33,633 nt of DNA from contig NW_003206160.1 in assembly GCF_000006405.1 (NCBI RefSeq), positions 147,345 through 180,977 of the forward strand. The letters are read 5' to 3'. The position numbers and the translations under genes are program-made. This stretch comes from Perkinsus marinus ATCC 50983 (Eukaryota > Perkinsozoa > Perkinsida > Perkinsidae). Under the pieces are notes generated by a model. That model was given only the letters and a program-made list of their open reading frames with translations. It did not search any database and was not told where the DNA came from. Numbering within the stretch: position 1 is the first letter of the stretch; each line of letters opens with the position of its first letter. Positions 1 through 8,662 of this stretch are shown piece by piece.

Positions 1-1240
1 GTGAGAGAAACGTAGTTACGCTCACAGATGTTGTTGATATGGGTAGCCATCGACGCGTCAGTGCCAATGCCATTCTTCTCCATCAAGCCAAGAAGATCTA
101 ATGCGGCACAAAAATATGATATTCCGCGCACTGCGAAGAATTCATTTCTTACCCGACTCGGAAAGATACGGAGGAGGCTTCGTCTTGGCACTACTGATCG
201 ATTTGGACGCTATCTGTAGCTTCTCCCCAATTTTCAACTGAGGAAGAACCATACGAGTAACAAGCCGCCAATAGTCCCTACCGGAGGGACGTAGATATCC
301 TGCATCTCCCCAGTGTATTGGACTCGGGTGAAGCCTGGGCTTTTCATGCGACGACCGCCCACGGAGAATTTCTGAATGGAAGCAGACCCTGACCGACGGC
401 TGTTGCTGCTAGTGCTCACCTCGTCCCCAATGACGAAATGGACTTTAGTTCTAGTGAACTTGCAGTCATGACCGAGGCTGGCCAGGAAGTGACGAGTAAG
501 CATGTCGAAGAGCCTCCAAGAGTCAGAGCTACCAAAGTCACCTTCTGTCGCCGACCTGAACACCACCAAACAAGTGAATCAAGTCGCCTCGCTGACACCA
601 TGGCCAACTACAAGCCAGGGGTGAGTGTACGTACTGAACCTTAGAGCGAAATCCAAAGAGTACTATTACCTCACTGGGGTGATGGGTGGATGGTCACCAG
701 CGTCATAGCCCTCCTTAGGTCGATTAAGACCAGTTGTTAGCAGTTCTGTCGCGAACTCGCCCCAGTAGCTGAAGATGATACTGTGGACTCATCGAGGTCG
801 GCTGGCACGTACGGATTCCGTGATTGGAAAGATACAGCCTCTCGCAGGTCGAAGGCAGGAGGATATTTCGTGGTCTCTGTACGAGGGTACGTGATGTAGC
901 CCGACAGGTACAGGCGCTCGGCCACCTGATAGAGACCATTCCATGCCCTATCCATGTAGCGGTGACTGGTTTAATGGCAATAGAAGCTGGATGACAGGAG
1001 TGAGGCTCTCGAGGATCCGTCCATCATGCGAGAAGTGGAGACCATTTTCCTGTCTTACGGTACGAGTCGTACCGTACGACTCGTTAAAACATGCCCCTCT
1101 CTTTAACCAGTAGACATCGAAGGCCTCTCCAACAACTCCAGGTACTAACGATGTCCTCCTCACCGAACCGCTCCTACTACTATTACTACTACTATTACTA
1201 CTATTACTACTACTATTACTACTACTATTACTACTACTAT

Positions 1241-1293
<53 letters not shown>

Positions 1294-1294
1294 T

Positions 1295-1341
<47 letters not shown>

Positions 1342-2805
1342 GCATGGCCTGCTGTGGTCCCATTCCCAGCTGCTGAGAGGCCAGCTTGAGCATCAACACA
1401 GTGTTCATAGCTCCCGGTCTAGACCTCCGTTCCTGCTCCCCGTCATCATCAATACCAACACTATCGCGATAGATGGACTACCTCCTTCTCACTAACATCC
1501 GTCACTGTCGCCCATTGATAAGCGTCGATCATCGACTTGAACGTAGTAGCTGCTTGCAGGTCGAAAAGCTGACCGCGAGACCATTCCAACCACAGAGGAG
1601 AAGCCAGCTGAGAGCCTGCCAGCGACAGGGTGACCACGTTTACAAGGGAGATCCCGAACGACCTTCAAGTTTGACATCAATGGTGTAGTAAGTCTCGGGT
1701 TGGAATGTCTGAATGTCGTTATGCCTCCGTACACAGAACCACAGAGTAGGCGTTTGGCAGGGTCCATACGAGACCAGAGAGGAATCAAGATCGCCGTATT
1801 TACCCTGAAAAAGGATTCCGTCAAAGCTGTCAGTTCCGAGCTGCTCGAGAAATCTCACCTGAAAGTATCTGGTCTGAAAACGAGTGAAAGCAACGCCCGT
1901 CTTGAGGTCGATTTCCTGGCGAGCATCCACTGACAGCGCCTCATTCTGATTGGGGTATCCGAGGTTACGGTAGGCATGCTGAACAAGCAAGGCACCTCAT
2001 CCTCAGCCGCAGGGTATTCCAAGTACTACCTGAAGATCCTTAGCCACCAAACTGGAGAACTTGGCTCGCCATACATTCTTGCGGTCGGACAAGTTCGGAA
2101 CGACATTCTGCATCACCTACGCACAGCGAAGAAGATACCGCTTATCCCAAGCGGCGGCGGCGACATGCACTGGTCTCCGCTTACCTCATAACAGATATTC
2201 TCGCCTTCTCTATCACAATCGAGCCAGAGTACTAGATGGTCGCAGCCCTTGGATTCTGAACGCAGATGCTGAGGCATCCTCTGCTTGGGGTTGGCCTGAA
2301 TGATGACGTGTGACACGAGTAATGGCGTTATAACGACTCGATAAGACATACCACATTCAGTACGAATCTACTACAGTGGAAAACAGCTCCCCGACTGTTG
2401 TATAAGATCAGTCGTCTCCTCCCCTCGCCGCCCTTCTACTACCTCTTTCTGAACAGTCTTGGACTCGAACAGCTTGGCCGGATCCACTCTATCCCAGTTG
2501 TTGAGCTCAGGCGGGAAGTCTATGCTGTACACATGACCCGCTACAGACGTAATCTTCAACCACGCCGGACTCCCCTGTAAAGCGGCTGGGAGGACTCTAC
2601 AGTAGCTACGATAACTACCTGGAATTCGCCGTTGAACTCATGCACTTGACCGACAGGTGACACTCCCCTTCGAGACTGAGGCATACAGTGTACCCGACCA
2701 TCACGGAAAACTCACACGTACGTTGTATTTGCCTTTACATAGTGACTTCGCGAGAGCCTCCGCAATAGAGGGCTTTTCAGCTACCATTAAGACCTGCTGC
2801 ACCAT
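1..2805 (-). CDS. TOP3B: DNA topoisomerase III, beta-type (15 exons, C-terminus outside window)
   Basis: Type IA topoisomerase that cuts and passes single strands. Exons, 5' to 3': 2716-2805, 2619-2675, 2443-2574, 2185-2295, 2030-2116, 1859-1978, 1663-1804, 1482-1615, 1340-1432, 813-925, 670-768, 420-555, 282-371, 153-237 and 1-97. All junctions are GT-AG and keep phase, giving about 528 residues. The start ATG at 2805 opens [18 protein letters not shown], the usual Toprim start. The Toprim acidic motif LDCDREGE is in exon 4, GPCQTPTL in exon 7 and LGMGPQQAM in exon 9. The active-site tyrosine lies in YITYPRTET, with its codon at 887-889. [12 protein letters not shown] and [12 protein letters not shown] follow. 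By recall of the family, the order and spacing match TOP3-beta rather than TOP3-alpha. The zinc-finger/RGG tail would lie left of position 1. One intron (1805-1858) is in frame and lacks stops. Family confidence is high; the donor at 1662 (GTCGTT) is the weakest junction. Confidence 0.9.
1174..1340. repeat. Trinucleotide microsatellite (CTA/TAG)n inside a TOP3B intron
   Basis: About 167 bp of nearly uninterrupted CTA units with scattered TTA variants (GTA/ATA on the gene strand). It begins exactly at the 5' splice site of the intron at 926-1339, so the donor GT is the first repeat unit after the exon codons for Met-Gln. At 414 bp this intron is several times longer than its neighbours. The poly-Tyr and poly-Val reading frames across it are artefacts of the repeat. 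The exons on either side join as [16 protein letters not shown], as the family expects. Confidence 0.95.
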
Positions 2806-2988
2806 TATAAGCCTAGGCAAAAAGTCAACTGCGTAATGGAGTAACCCGTAGGGCATTGACCACTCACCAACGCAAGAGCTATATCGAAATTACTTTCCGA
2901 AATGTACCACCAACAATACTAAGCAACTCCGCCGTCATCGCCATACGGGAGCTACACTCCGTGAGACGGTATGAACAGACCGCTGTGT

Positions 2989-3366
2989 TCATTCAGTGGC
3001 TTCATCGGCGCCACCAGTGCTGCTAGCCACGACCGAACGGAACTTGGCCAAGATGTGAAGGCACACGACGCACCCCATGTAGGCAAGGGAGAGGACTAAC
3101 ACCGTAGTGGGCCCGACCTTGATACCCGGGGCATCGTCAGTGTAGAACTTCAGGATAGAATTGCCGGCGGCCTGAGAGGAAGAATATCTTCAGATCAACA
3201 AGATTCAGAATAGATTAGTTACTCTCCTTCCAGAAGCAGGGGCGGCCTTCTGACTGCTGCCAACGTTTCTCCTATGGAGATGGTTGGTGCGGGCTCCTCC
3301 CACGGTCTGAGCGGGAGCTGCAGTAGTGGGAGAAGTGTTCATGTTGGTCTCAGAGCCCTTAGTCAT
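2989..3366 (-). CDS. SEC61B: Sec61 beta subunit of the ER protein translocon (2 exons)
   Basis: Small tail-anchored subunit of the Sec61 channel in the ER membrane. Exon 1 is 3223-3366 and exon 2 is 2989-3171, joined over a 51-bp intron (GTAACT donor, CTCTCAG acceptor) in phase 0. The product is 108 residues. The N-terminal half is polar and rich in Ser, Thr, Ala and Arg. Next comes the family signature, seen as ILKFYTDDAPGIKVGP at about residues 54-69. A single membrane segment follows, about residues 70-93 (TTVLVLSLAYMGCVVCLHIL), then a short tail ending in E before TGA at 2989-2991. Length and layout are typical of Sec61 beta. The gene lies 183 bp upstream of TOP3B on the same strand. It is split between frames, so no single ORF longer than 60 codons shows it. 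Confidence 0.9.
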
Positions 3367-3717
3367 TTTAAAGAAAAATGTGTCCTACTAAGTTGATGGC
3401 TATAACGGCGGTGTCCGAGGAAAGGACCCAAGTCATTTCTCCCCAAGACACTATCAACGAGACGATAGCGCAGTCAGAAGTTGACCAAGGCGTGGTATGG
3501 AATACGAGACGTTTAATATGCATCTGGCATCCCAGGCAGGCACGCGGCACGTACTGATCAACAGACTCCAAACACGAAGAAAATCGATCGCACTGGCGTC
3601 CGCGAAATTCCATACCACTCCTTTCCCAAATCACAACTGACAGTACACCAACTCAAGGGCAATGAAGCTGCTTAGATAAAAAGCTCTACGTAAATCGAAT
3701 AACTGACATAAATGCTA
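3367..3717. other. Intergenic, nothing recognised
   Basis: A 351-bp spacer between the Sec61 beta start and the HECT ligase stop. A frame of 88 codons exists on the minus strand (3368-3634), but it has no family resemblance and no recognisable exon pattern. I see no gene here. The segment should hold the Sec61 beta promoter and the 3' end of the HECT transcript. Confidence 0.5.
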
Positions 3718-6700
3718 CTATGCAAACTCGAATCCTTTGGAACCTAATCGTACTGCAGTCATCAGCTTCATACACAGAGTTTTCTCCTTGTCATAGGCCG
3801 GCAGAGTGAGCTGGTTAAAACAGGTAGAGGCTCGAGGGAGATCGGGGCAATTGGGGTCGCCTACTGTAGTTCTGATAATTCTAAAGCCTGGTGCAGAGTT
3901 ACCCAGGGAACGTAATTCGGCAAAGCCACCGAGAGGAACACTTGTAAGCCCCGTAGCGAATAGCAACACCAAGCGGACTTCACCGTCACTAAGACCATGT
4001 AGCAGTTTCCAAAACCACAAGATTTGCGCTGACGAGGCATCGTAGCCTTCGTAGTGCGTATGAGCCTTCCAATCAGCCAAGTCAAGAGGCGTGTCACCTC
4101 CAGAGTGTAAGATAACAGCGAGCTCGTCGGAAGAGAACAGCCTGAGCTCATAGGACTTGAGGACGTCTCTCATCCCCCTCTTCAGCGCTGCGGCTGCTAC
4201 CGGCCTGTGAACTTTCTCAGTCAACCGACACAGTATGTACTCCTCTTTGTTATCTTCACCACAAGACAAGCACAGCTCCTCCTCAAGGCCAGTGAGGTCG
4301 TTATCCTGTAGGTATTTCATACTGTTGTGGAAGGTAGGCGACCACACATTCAACCACTCCCACAGCTTCTCCATACTCGGCGGCTCAAACGGGTCTGCCT
4401 TCTTCAGAGCCTCTACCACAGACCTATGCAGGGGTAGTCTCATGCCAATGTGATGGAGAAGTGCCATGGCCAGCAGCCTCCCGATGCCCACGAAGACCTC
4501 AAGGTCGACGTCCCTCCTAGGCAGTAATAGCCGACCATCGTCGCTCCTCTCAAAGGCGAAATCAGGCAACTCGTCAAAGATGCAAGTCCACATCTCCCGC
4601 TCAGGTCCAAGACAAGACCCTCGTTCGTTGCACCAGCTCACACTGAGGTTGCCCCACCTCATCTGACTGCTATCAAAGGTAAGGACCCTCTTCACTGTCT
4701 CTTGGAGGAAGTAGGGCCCTCGGAGGCACTTGAACTTCATCACCGGCACGAACGATGGCCGGGCCTGGCTCACTGACAAGGTCAAAAGCCTCATCTTGTT
4801 CTCCATGTCGAGGGCAGCCGCGAAGGGCTCTACCGAGCGAGCCCTTAGAATAAAGGCCAGAGGCTGTCCAGGCAGCAGAAGTTCCAGGCGTGGTCGTAGG
4901 AAGTCGTTGAGCATCTTGAAGAAGGGTGGACGTTCGCACACAAACCGCATCAGCCGAGCCACTCGGGGTCTTGTTCGGTTAGGGTCTTTCTTGAGTAAAT
5001 CCTTGATAACCGAGAGCTGCGGGAAGCCCGGCTGAGCCGTATCATGACGAAGAAGAACCTCCACTGCATCAGCACCGGCATCTTCCGACTCCACACATTG
5101 TAGGGCATAGAGGAGAGGCGGCCAACCCGAGGTGTCACACATATGGGCATCAGCCCCTAGCTCAATAAGCTGCGCCACGCCCAATGCCGATCCTTCCACA
5201 GCCGCCATATGCAATGGAGTAACTCCCGTGTCCTTGACCACACAGTTGAAGCCGCATACGCCGTACTTGACCAGATACCGTACAGCTGCCGGAGAGCCAG
5301 CAGCCAAGTGTAGCGCCGTATTGCCTTGGCCGTCAATCTCCTTATAGTCCGCAGGCCTCAACATGGTCAACTTCTCCACAGACCTCTCAGCAGCCGCGAT
5401 CAGCACCGCAGAGCGCCTTTCGGCGAAGGCTCTTGACTTGAGCAGCCTCCGTCTGTCGCTGCCTTTTACACCAGCGAGTAAGGTGGCAGCAACGACAACA
5501 TCAGGCCGGAATAGGGCCAGCTGCAGGGCGTTCGAGCGATATTCCTTGTCCATCTCGAATTGCAAATTAGGTGCGAATAAGTTGAGGAGGTCTCGGATGC
5601 CCTTCCCATCGAAGGTGGGATTCATAGCCGCCAAGTGAAGGGGAGTCAAGCCGTAGCGATCCCGTAGCCTGGCCGGGGTTATCGACACACATGCTCCACG
5701 GAGCTCCCAGAGTATGTTCCGGACAGTGTCAGCGCAATCTCGCAGGGCGAGCCCATGTAGGACACTACGACGATGTGGCCCATGAGGGGCTGTAAGAACA
5801 GGAGTAGTAAGGCCACCCCAGAAGTCCTTATCGTAGTCTACACGTGTGGCACAGACCTTCTCCAATGGCGATGTAGACCCATTCGTGTGTCGAAGCTTAC
5901 CCCGACCGACGATGCACCTTGCTACCTCTGCCGCAGCCTCTTCTTCGCTAGGAGTAGATCTCACCTCTTGCCGGAACCATACAGGCCAGTGGCTCGGTAT
6001 TGTTTCCCTCCAGTGAGGCGCCGCTTCCATGCTGATCGGCCCGTCCACCTGGATAGGTGTTGGCCTCATTTCCTCCCCCTCATCATCATCTGGTACGAAG
6101 AAGCTGTCCTCCGAATCGTCATCGCTATCATCGCCGCTGCCTTCGATCGAGCTCGTGTCGAAGTTGCTCGACTTGAGCCTCGGCAGGCCAGGAGCCCTCG
6201 AAGAGGGAGGTGGGGCCACACCATGGTAAGGATGGCTGCCGTCGTCGTGGTCAGATTCCTCCTCCACCCCTGGCGAAACGGCACTTCTCATTGCGAATAA
6301 CTTCCTTGTCAGATCCGCCTCCACTGCTCTCAGCTTGCGGGTCTCCTCCTGTCGCTTCTCAGACGAGTCGCTCTCACCATCATCATCATCAGAACCCTCC
6401 TCTGTCTCTTCCTGGGCCTCCACAGACCCCTCCAGCTCCTCACAAGGGCTCTCCTCCTCCTGAGCCTGTACCCCACTCCTAAACCTACGCCGCTTACGTG
6501 CCCTTTCCTCCTCCCTCTTGGCAACACCCGCCTCGTCATCGCTATCCGACTGATCCCTAAAAGACTGCCCTAAACTCGCCTGCCGCTTCAGCCTTCTCTT
6601 GGCATATGGCGACTCCTGCGTGTGGCCCTCCTGATTGCCTTTGCCGTTCCTCATGGGCGTAGATGTCGCCCTCGTAGATGGTGTAGAAGCTCTCCTTCTA

Positions 6701-6804
6701 GTAGGCTTCGCAGGAGTCACCAGGGCTGCAGTGGCAAGAGGAGTGTCTCGCCTCTTTCGAGCAAGCCGTGCACTCTGTCGTTGAGGTGTTTCCTTGCCTG
6801 ACAT
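3718..6804 (-). CDS. Ankyrin-repeat HECT-type E3 ubiquitin ligase, 1028 aa
   Basis: Transfers ubiquitin from an E2 to substrates through a thioester on its own cysteine. Residues 1-250 are low-complexity: a basic Arg/Lys stretch (about 10-110, possibly nuclear targeting), then acidic Asp/Glu/Ser runs (115-150 and 220-247). Ankyrin-type repeats lie at about 385-575, with the motifs YGLTPLHLAAMN, GNTALHLAAGSP and GVTPLHMAAVEG. The HECT domain covers about 680-1028. It begins near MKFKCLRGPYFLQETVKRVL and includes GIGRLLAMALLHHIGMRLPLH (split here as GIGRLLAMALL and HHIGMRLPLH). The catalytic Cys995 lies in LPRASTCFNQLTLP, close to the C-terminus as in the family. The gene is single-exon, unlike its neighbours. 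The ATG at 6804 follows a TTTTCAG (AG at 6825-6826) that could be a trans-splice acceptor. The substrate is unknown. A fragment of this gene is duplicated at 8294-8404. Confidence 0.88.
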   Translation of the reverse strand: MSGKETPQRQSARLARKRRDTPLATAALVTPAKPTRRRASTPSTRATSTPMRNGKGNQEGHTQESPYAKRRLKRQASLGQSFRDQSDSDDEAGVAKREEERARKRRRFRSGVQAQEEESPCEELEGSVEAQEETEEGSDDDDGESDSSEKRQEETRKLRAVEADLTRKLFAMRSAVSPGVEEESDHDDGSHPYHGVAPPPSSRAPGLPRLKSSNFDTSSIEGSGDDSDDDSEDSFFVPDDDEGEEMRPTPIQVDGPISMEAAPHWRETIPSHWPVWFRQEVRSTPSEEEAAAEVARCIVGRGKLRHTNGSTSPLEKVCATRVDYDKDFWGGLTTPVLTAPHGPHRRSVLHGLALRDCADTVRNILWELRGACVSITPARLRDRYGLTPLHLAAMNPTFDGKGIRDLLNLFAPNLQFEMDKEYRSNALQLALFRPDVVVAATLLAGVKGSDRRRLLKSRAFAERRSAVLIAAAERSVEKLTMLRPADYKEIDGQGNTALHLAAGSPAAVRYLVKYGVCGFNCVVKDTGVTPLHMAAVEGSALGVAQLIELGADAHMCDTSGWPPLLYALQCVESEDAGADAVEVLLRHDTAQPGFPQLSVIKDLLKKDPNRTRPRVARLMRFVCERPPFFKMLNDFLRPRLELLLPGQPLAFILRARSVEPFAAALDMENKMRLLTLSVSQARPSFVPVMKFKCLRGPYFLQETVKRVLTFDSSQMRWGNLSVSWCNERGSCLGPEREMWTCIFDELPDFAFERSDDGRLLLPRRDVDLEVFVGIGRLLAMALLHHIGMRLPLHRSVVEALKKADPFEPPSMEKLWEWLNVWSPTFHNSMKYLQDNDLTGLEEELCLSCGEDNKEEYILCRLTEKVHRPVAAAALKRGMRDVLKSYELRLFSSDELAVILHSGGDTPLDLADWKAHTHYEGYDASSAQILWFWKLLHGLSDGEVRLVLLFATGLTSVPLGGFAELRSLGNSAPGFRIIRTTVGDPNCPDLPRASTCFNQLTLPAYDKEKTLCMKLMTAVRLGSKGFEFA

Positions 6805-7028
6805 TTGGTAGGACCAAACTCATGCTGAAAACCTATACTTCTCACCCTTACCCACCCCATTCGGAATTTACCAAACTCGAACCCGCTCAAGATGAAGAAA
6901 CGTCATTCAGTAGGGTAGTAGGACTTGGGCAATCTCACAAACTTCCTTGATGGGATCACCCGGTCGTCCACTCTCGAAACGTGGAACTGTATCGCTGCGA
7001 GCCTTTCGCACCTTCATTTATCCCCGTA

Positions 7029-8067
7029 TCAGTTCCAACTGTCCAACTTGGCCCAGCAAGTGCTGCACAGTAAGGTCTGCGTGCCGACGAACTCCGCTAG
7101 GTGAGTCGACTCAATGACATCAGCCATTCGTCTGTGGAGTACCTCGTACACTCCCTTCCCCCATGGACAATGTTCACACAGCGCTCAATAGCTTGCATAT
7201 CATATGCAGCGACATCGTAACCGTCGCTTCGCAATTTGAAGGATTCGCAATCGAGTTCCTGACAGTCTTCGATGAACCCCTGAGCCTCATGAATATGTGG
7301 GGGTATGTCGCCGCCACCGTCATCTCATAGCGGCACGTATTCAAAGGCAACCCCCCCAGGGGCCTCCATCAGAATCTGTTCATCCGGTAGATTCAAGTTG
7401 GCGCCTCCAGTCCGTCAAAACTACACCTGCGGGTCTGGTAGGTCTCCAGTGGGCAGACAGTGTCCAAGCGCATGACAAGGGCCCATATGTGGATACTGGT
7501 TTAAGGGTTAAAGGCATTCGTACAACTCGAGCTCCAATGCCCTCATACTCTGGAGCAAGTTACGGCGATGCCGTGCGGAACATCAGTTACTGTGTGTTTT
7601 TCCCTTGGAGTGAAATCTCGGAATCGCCTGCAGAGTGAGATAGGAGTTTGTTGGTGGTCGCCGTCGCCAAGTGAACAAGTTTCGTGCATCTGCAAGAAAG
7701 AAGAATGATAATGTGGGTCGGGGCACCAGTGGTACCGAAGACCATAGATGGTAGGTGGAGCACTGTCCGTACGTGGTGACCTCGGGGGTAGATAGGGCTC
7801 GAAGACCTCGATCACTCGTAGAGCATTCCTTTTGTGTAAGCGGCACTGACGGTAGCAGAACTCGTCATCGCTGATGGCATTGAAGGGATTGGTGCAATCA
7901 GCCTAAGGGCACTCGACGTGCTGGTCGACCTACTGTGGCTCGGCTAGGTGTACCTCATACAGCATATCAATGTGTTCGGTGAGATTGTTTATATCATCCA
8001 TAGTGAACTTTAGTGCATGTAGGCGAACCTCCGACAGAAAGGTATGGAATGCACGTGAGTGGTTCAT
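7029..8067 (-). CDS. Unrecognised Cys/His-containing protein, 258 aa, 6 exons
   Basis: I do not recognise the family. Six exons fit one open frame: 7954-8067, 7549-7902, 7459-7495, 7337-7404, 7150-7285 and 7029-7096. The introns are 51, 53, 54, 51 and 53 bp, a striking uniformity that supports the model. The start ATG at 8067 has an in-frame stop three codons upstream. The product begins MNHSRAFHTFLSEVRLHALK. Cys/His clusters occur at FCYRQCRLHK, WCPDPHYHSSFLQMHETC, CHALGHC and LLCSTCWAKL, which suggests metal binding. The C-terminal part is acidic and helical (GFIEDCQELDCESFKLRS). The 37-nt third exon is the least certain. Without splicing the region looks like a stop-ridden pseudogene, and that remains the alternative reading. 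Confidence 0.55.
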
Positions 8068-8662
8068 ATTTACTCATAATATGAATCTCAATTTTCGCGT
8101 AAGATTTAAGATCTTACTCACTCTTATTCTTGAGGTTAGTTCTCTTCCATTCAAGGCTGAGGGACTAATGAAGAGTCCTAACCTCAAGATCCGCCAGATT
8201 CAAGGGGTTAGTAAAAGAGGCCCGATGTTGCCGCGTGGACTGCATAGTGGAGCAGACGGAGACTCGTCGTTTGTGACGGATTGTGGCGCTTTGAACGGGT
8301 CTGCCTTCTTCAGAGCCTCCACAACAGACCTATGCAGGGGTAGTCTCATGCCAACGTGATGGAGAAGTACCATAGCCAGCAGCCTCCCGATGCCCACGAA
8401 GACCCCTCCACCTTTGGAAGGCTCATCTTGCTCTTACTTAGCAGCGTCATTGCCAATGCTCAGTGATTGGTGCAGAGGCCTCTCAGAGGTTTACGAGGAA
8501 TGCTAATCTCTTACTGTGGGCATTACTACATGTCCATTTCATCGAGTGTTTCCGATTCACGTGTCGTGTGAGTCTATCTAAAGCGTGGTATCGCGGGTCG
8601 TGCACGTTTTCAGTTTTCCCATCTGACAACAACCCTCCACAGAAGTATCGCAGCGACTCGCT
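8068..8662. other. Intergenic with an embedded HECT-gene fragment
   Basis: A 595-bp spacer between two divergently transcribed genes. Apart from the duplicated HECT segment at 8294-8404 I see no coding content. AG dinucleotides at 8641-8642 and 8651-8652, just before the ATG at 8663, are candidate splice or trans-splice acceptors for the plus-strand gene. Confidence 0.5.
8294..8404 (-). pseudogene. Duplicated fragment of the HECT ligase gene
   Basis: These 111 bp align without gaps to 4388-4498 of the HECT ligase gene, in the same orientation. I count five mismatches (about 95% identity). The fragment encodes HECT residues around 770-805, with the peptide GIGRLLAMVLLHHVGMRLP in place of GIGRLLAMALLHHIGMRLP. 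Similarity stops abruptly at both ends, and no other part of the gene is present nearby. It lacks a start, the catalytic cysteine and a HECT continuation, so it is a dead fragment. Some differences are conservative or silent, so it may have come from a functional paralogue rather than directly from this copy. Confidence 0.85.

Noticed and set aside
1091-1495. Poly-tyrosine ORF and the opposite poly-valine ORF
   Set aside because: Both are translations of the trinucleotide repeat, which lies within an intron of TOP3B.
5773-6300. 175-codon plus-strand ORF opposite the HECT ligase N-terminus
   Set aside because: It is antisense to a low-complexity, GC-rich coding region and has no recognisable features.
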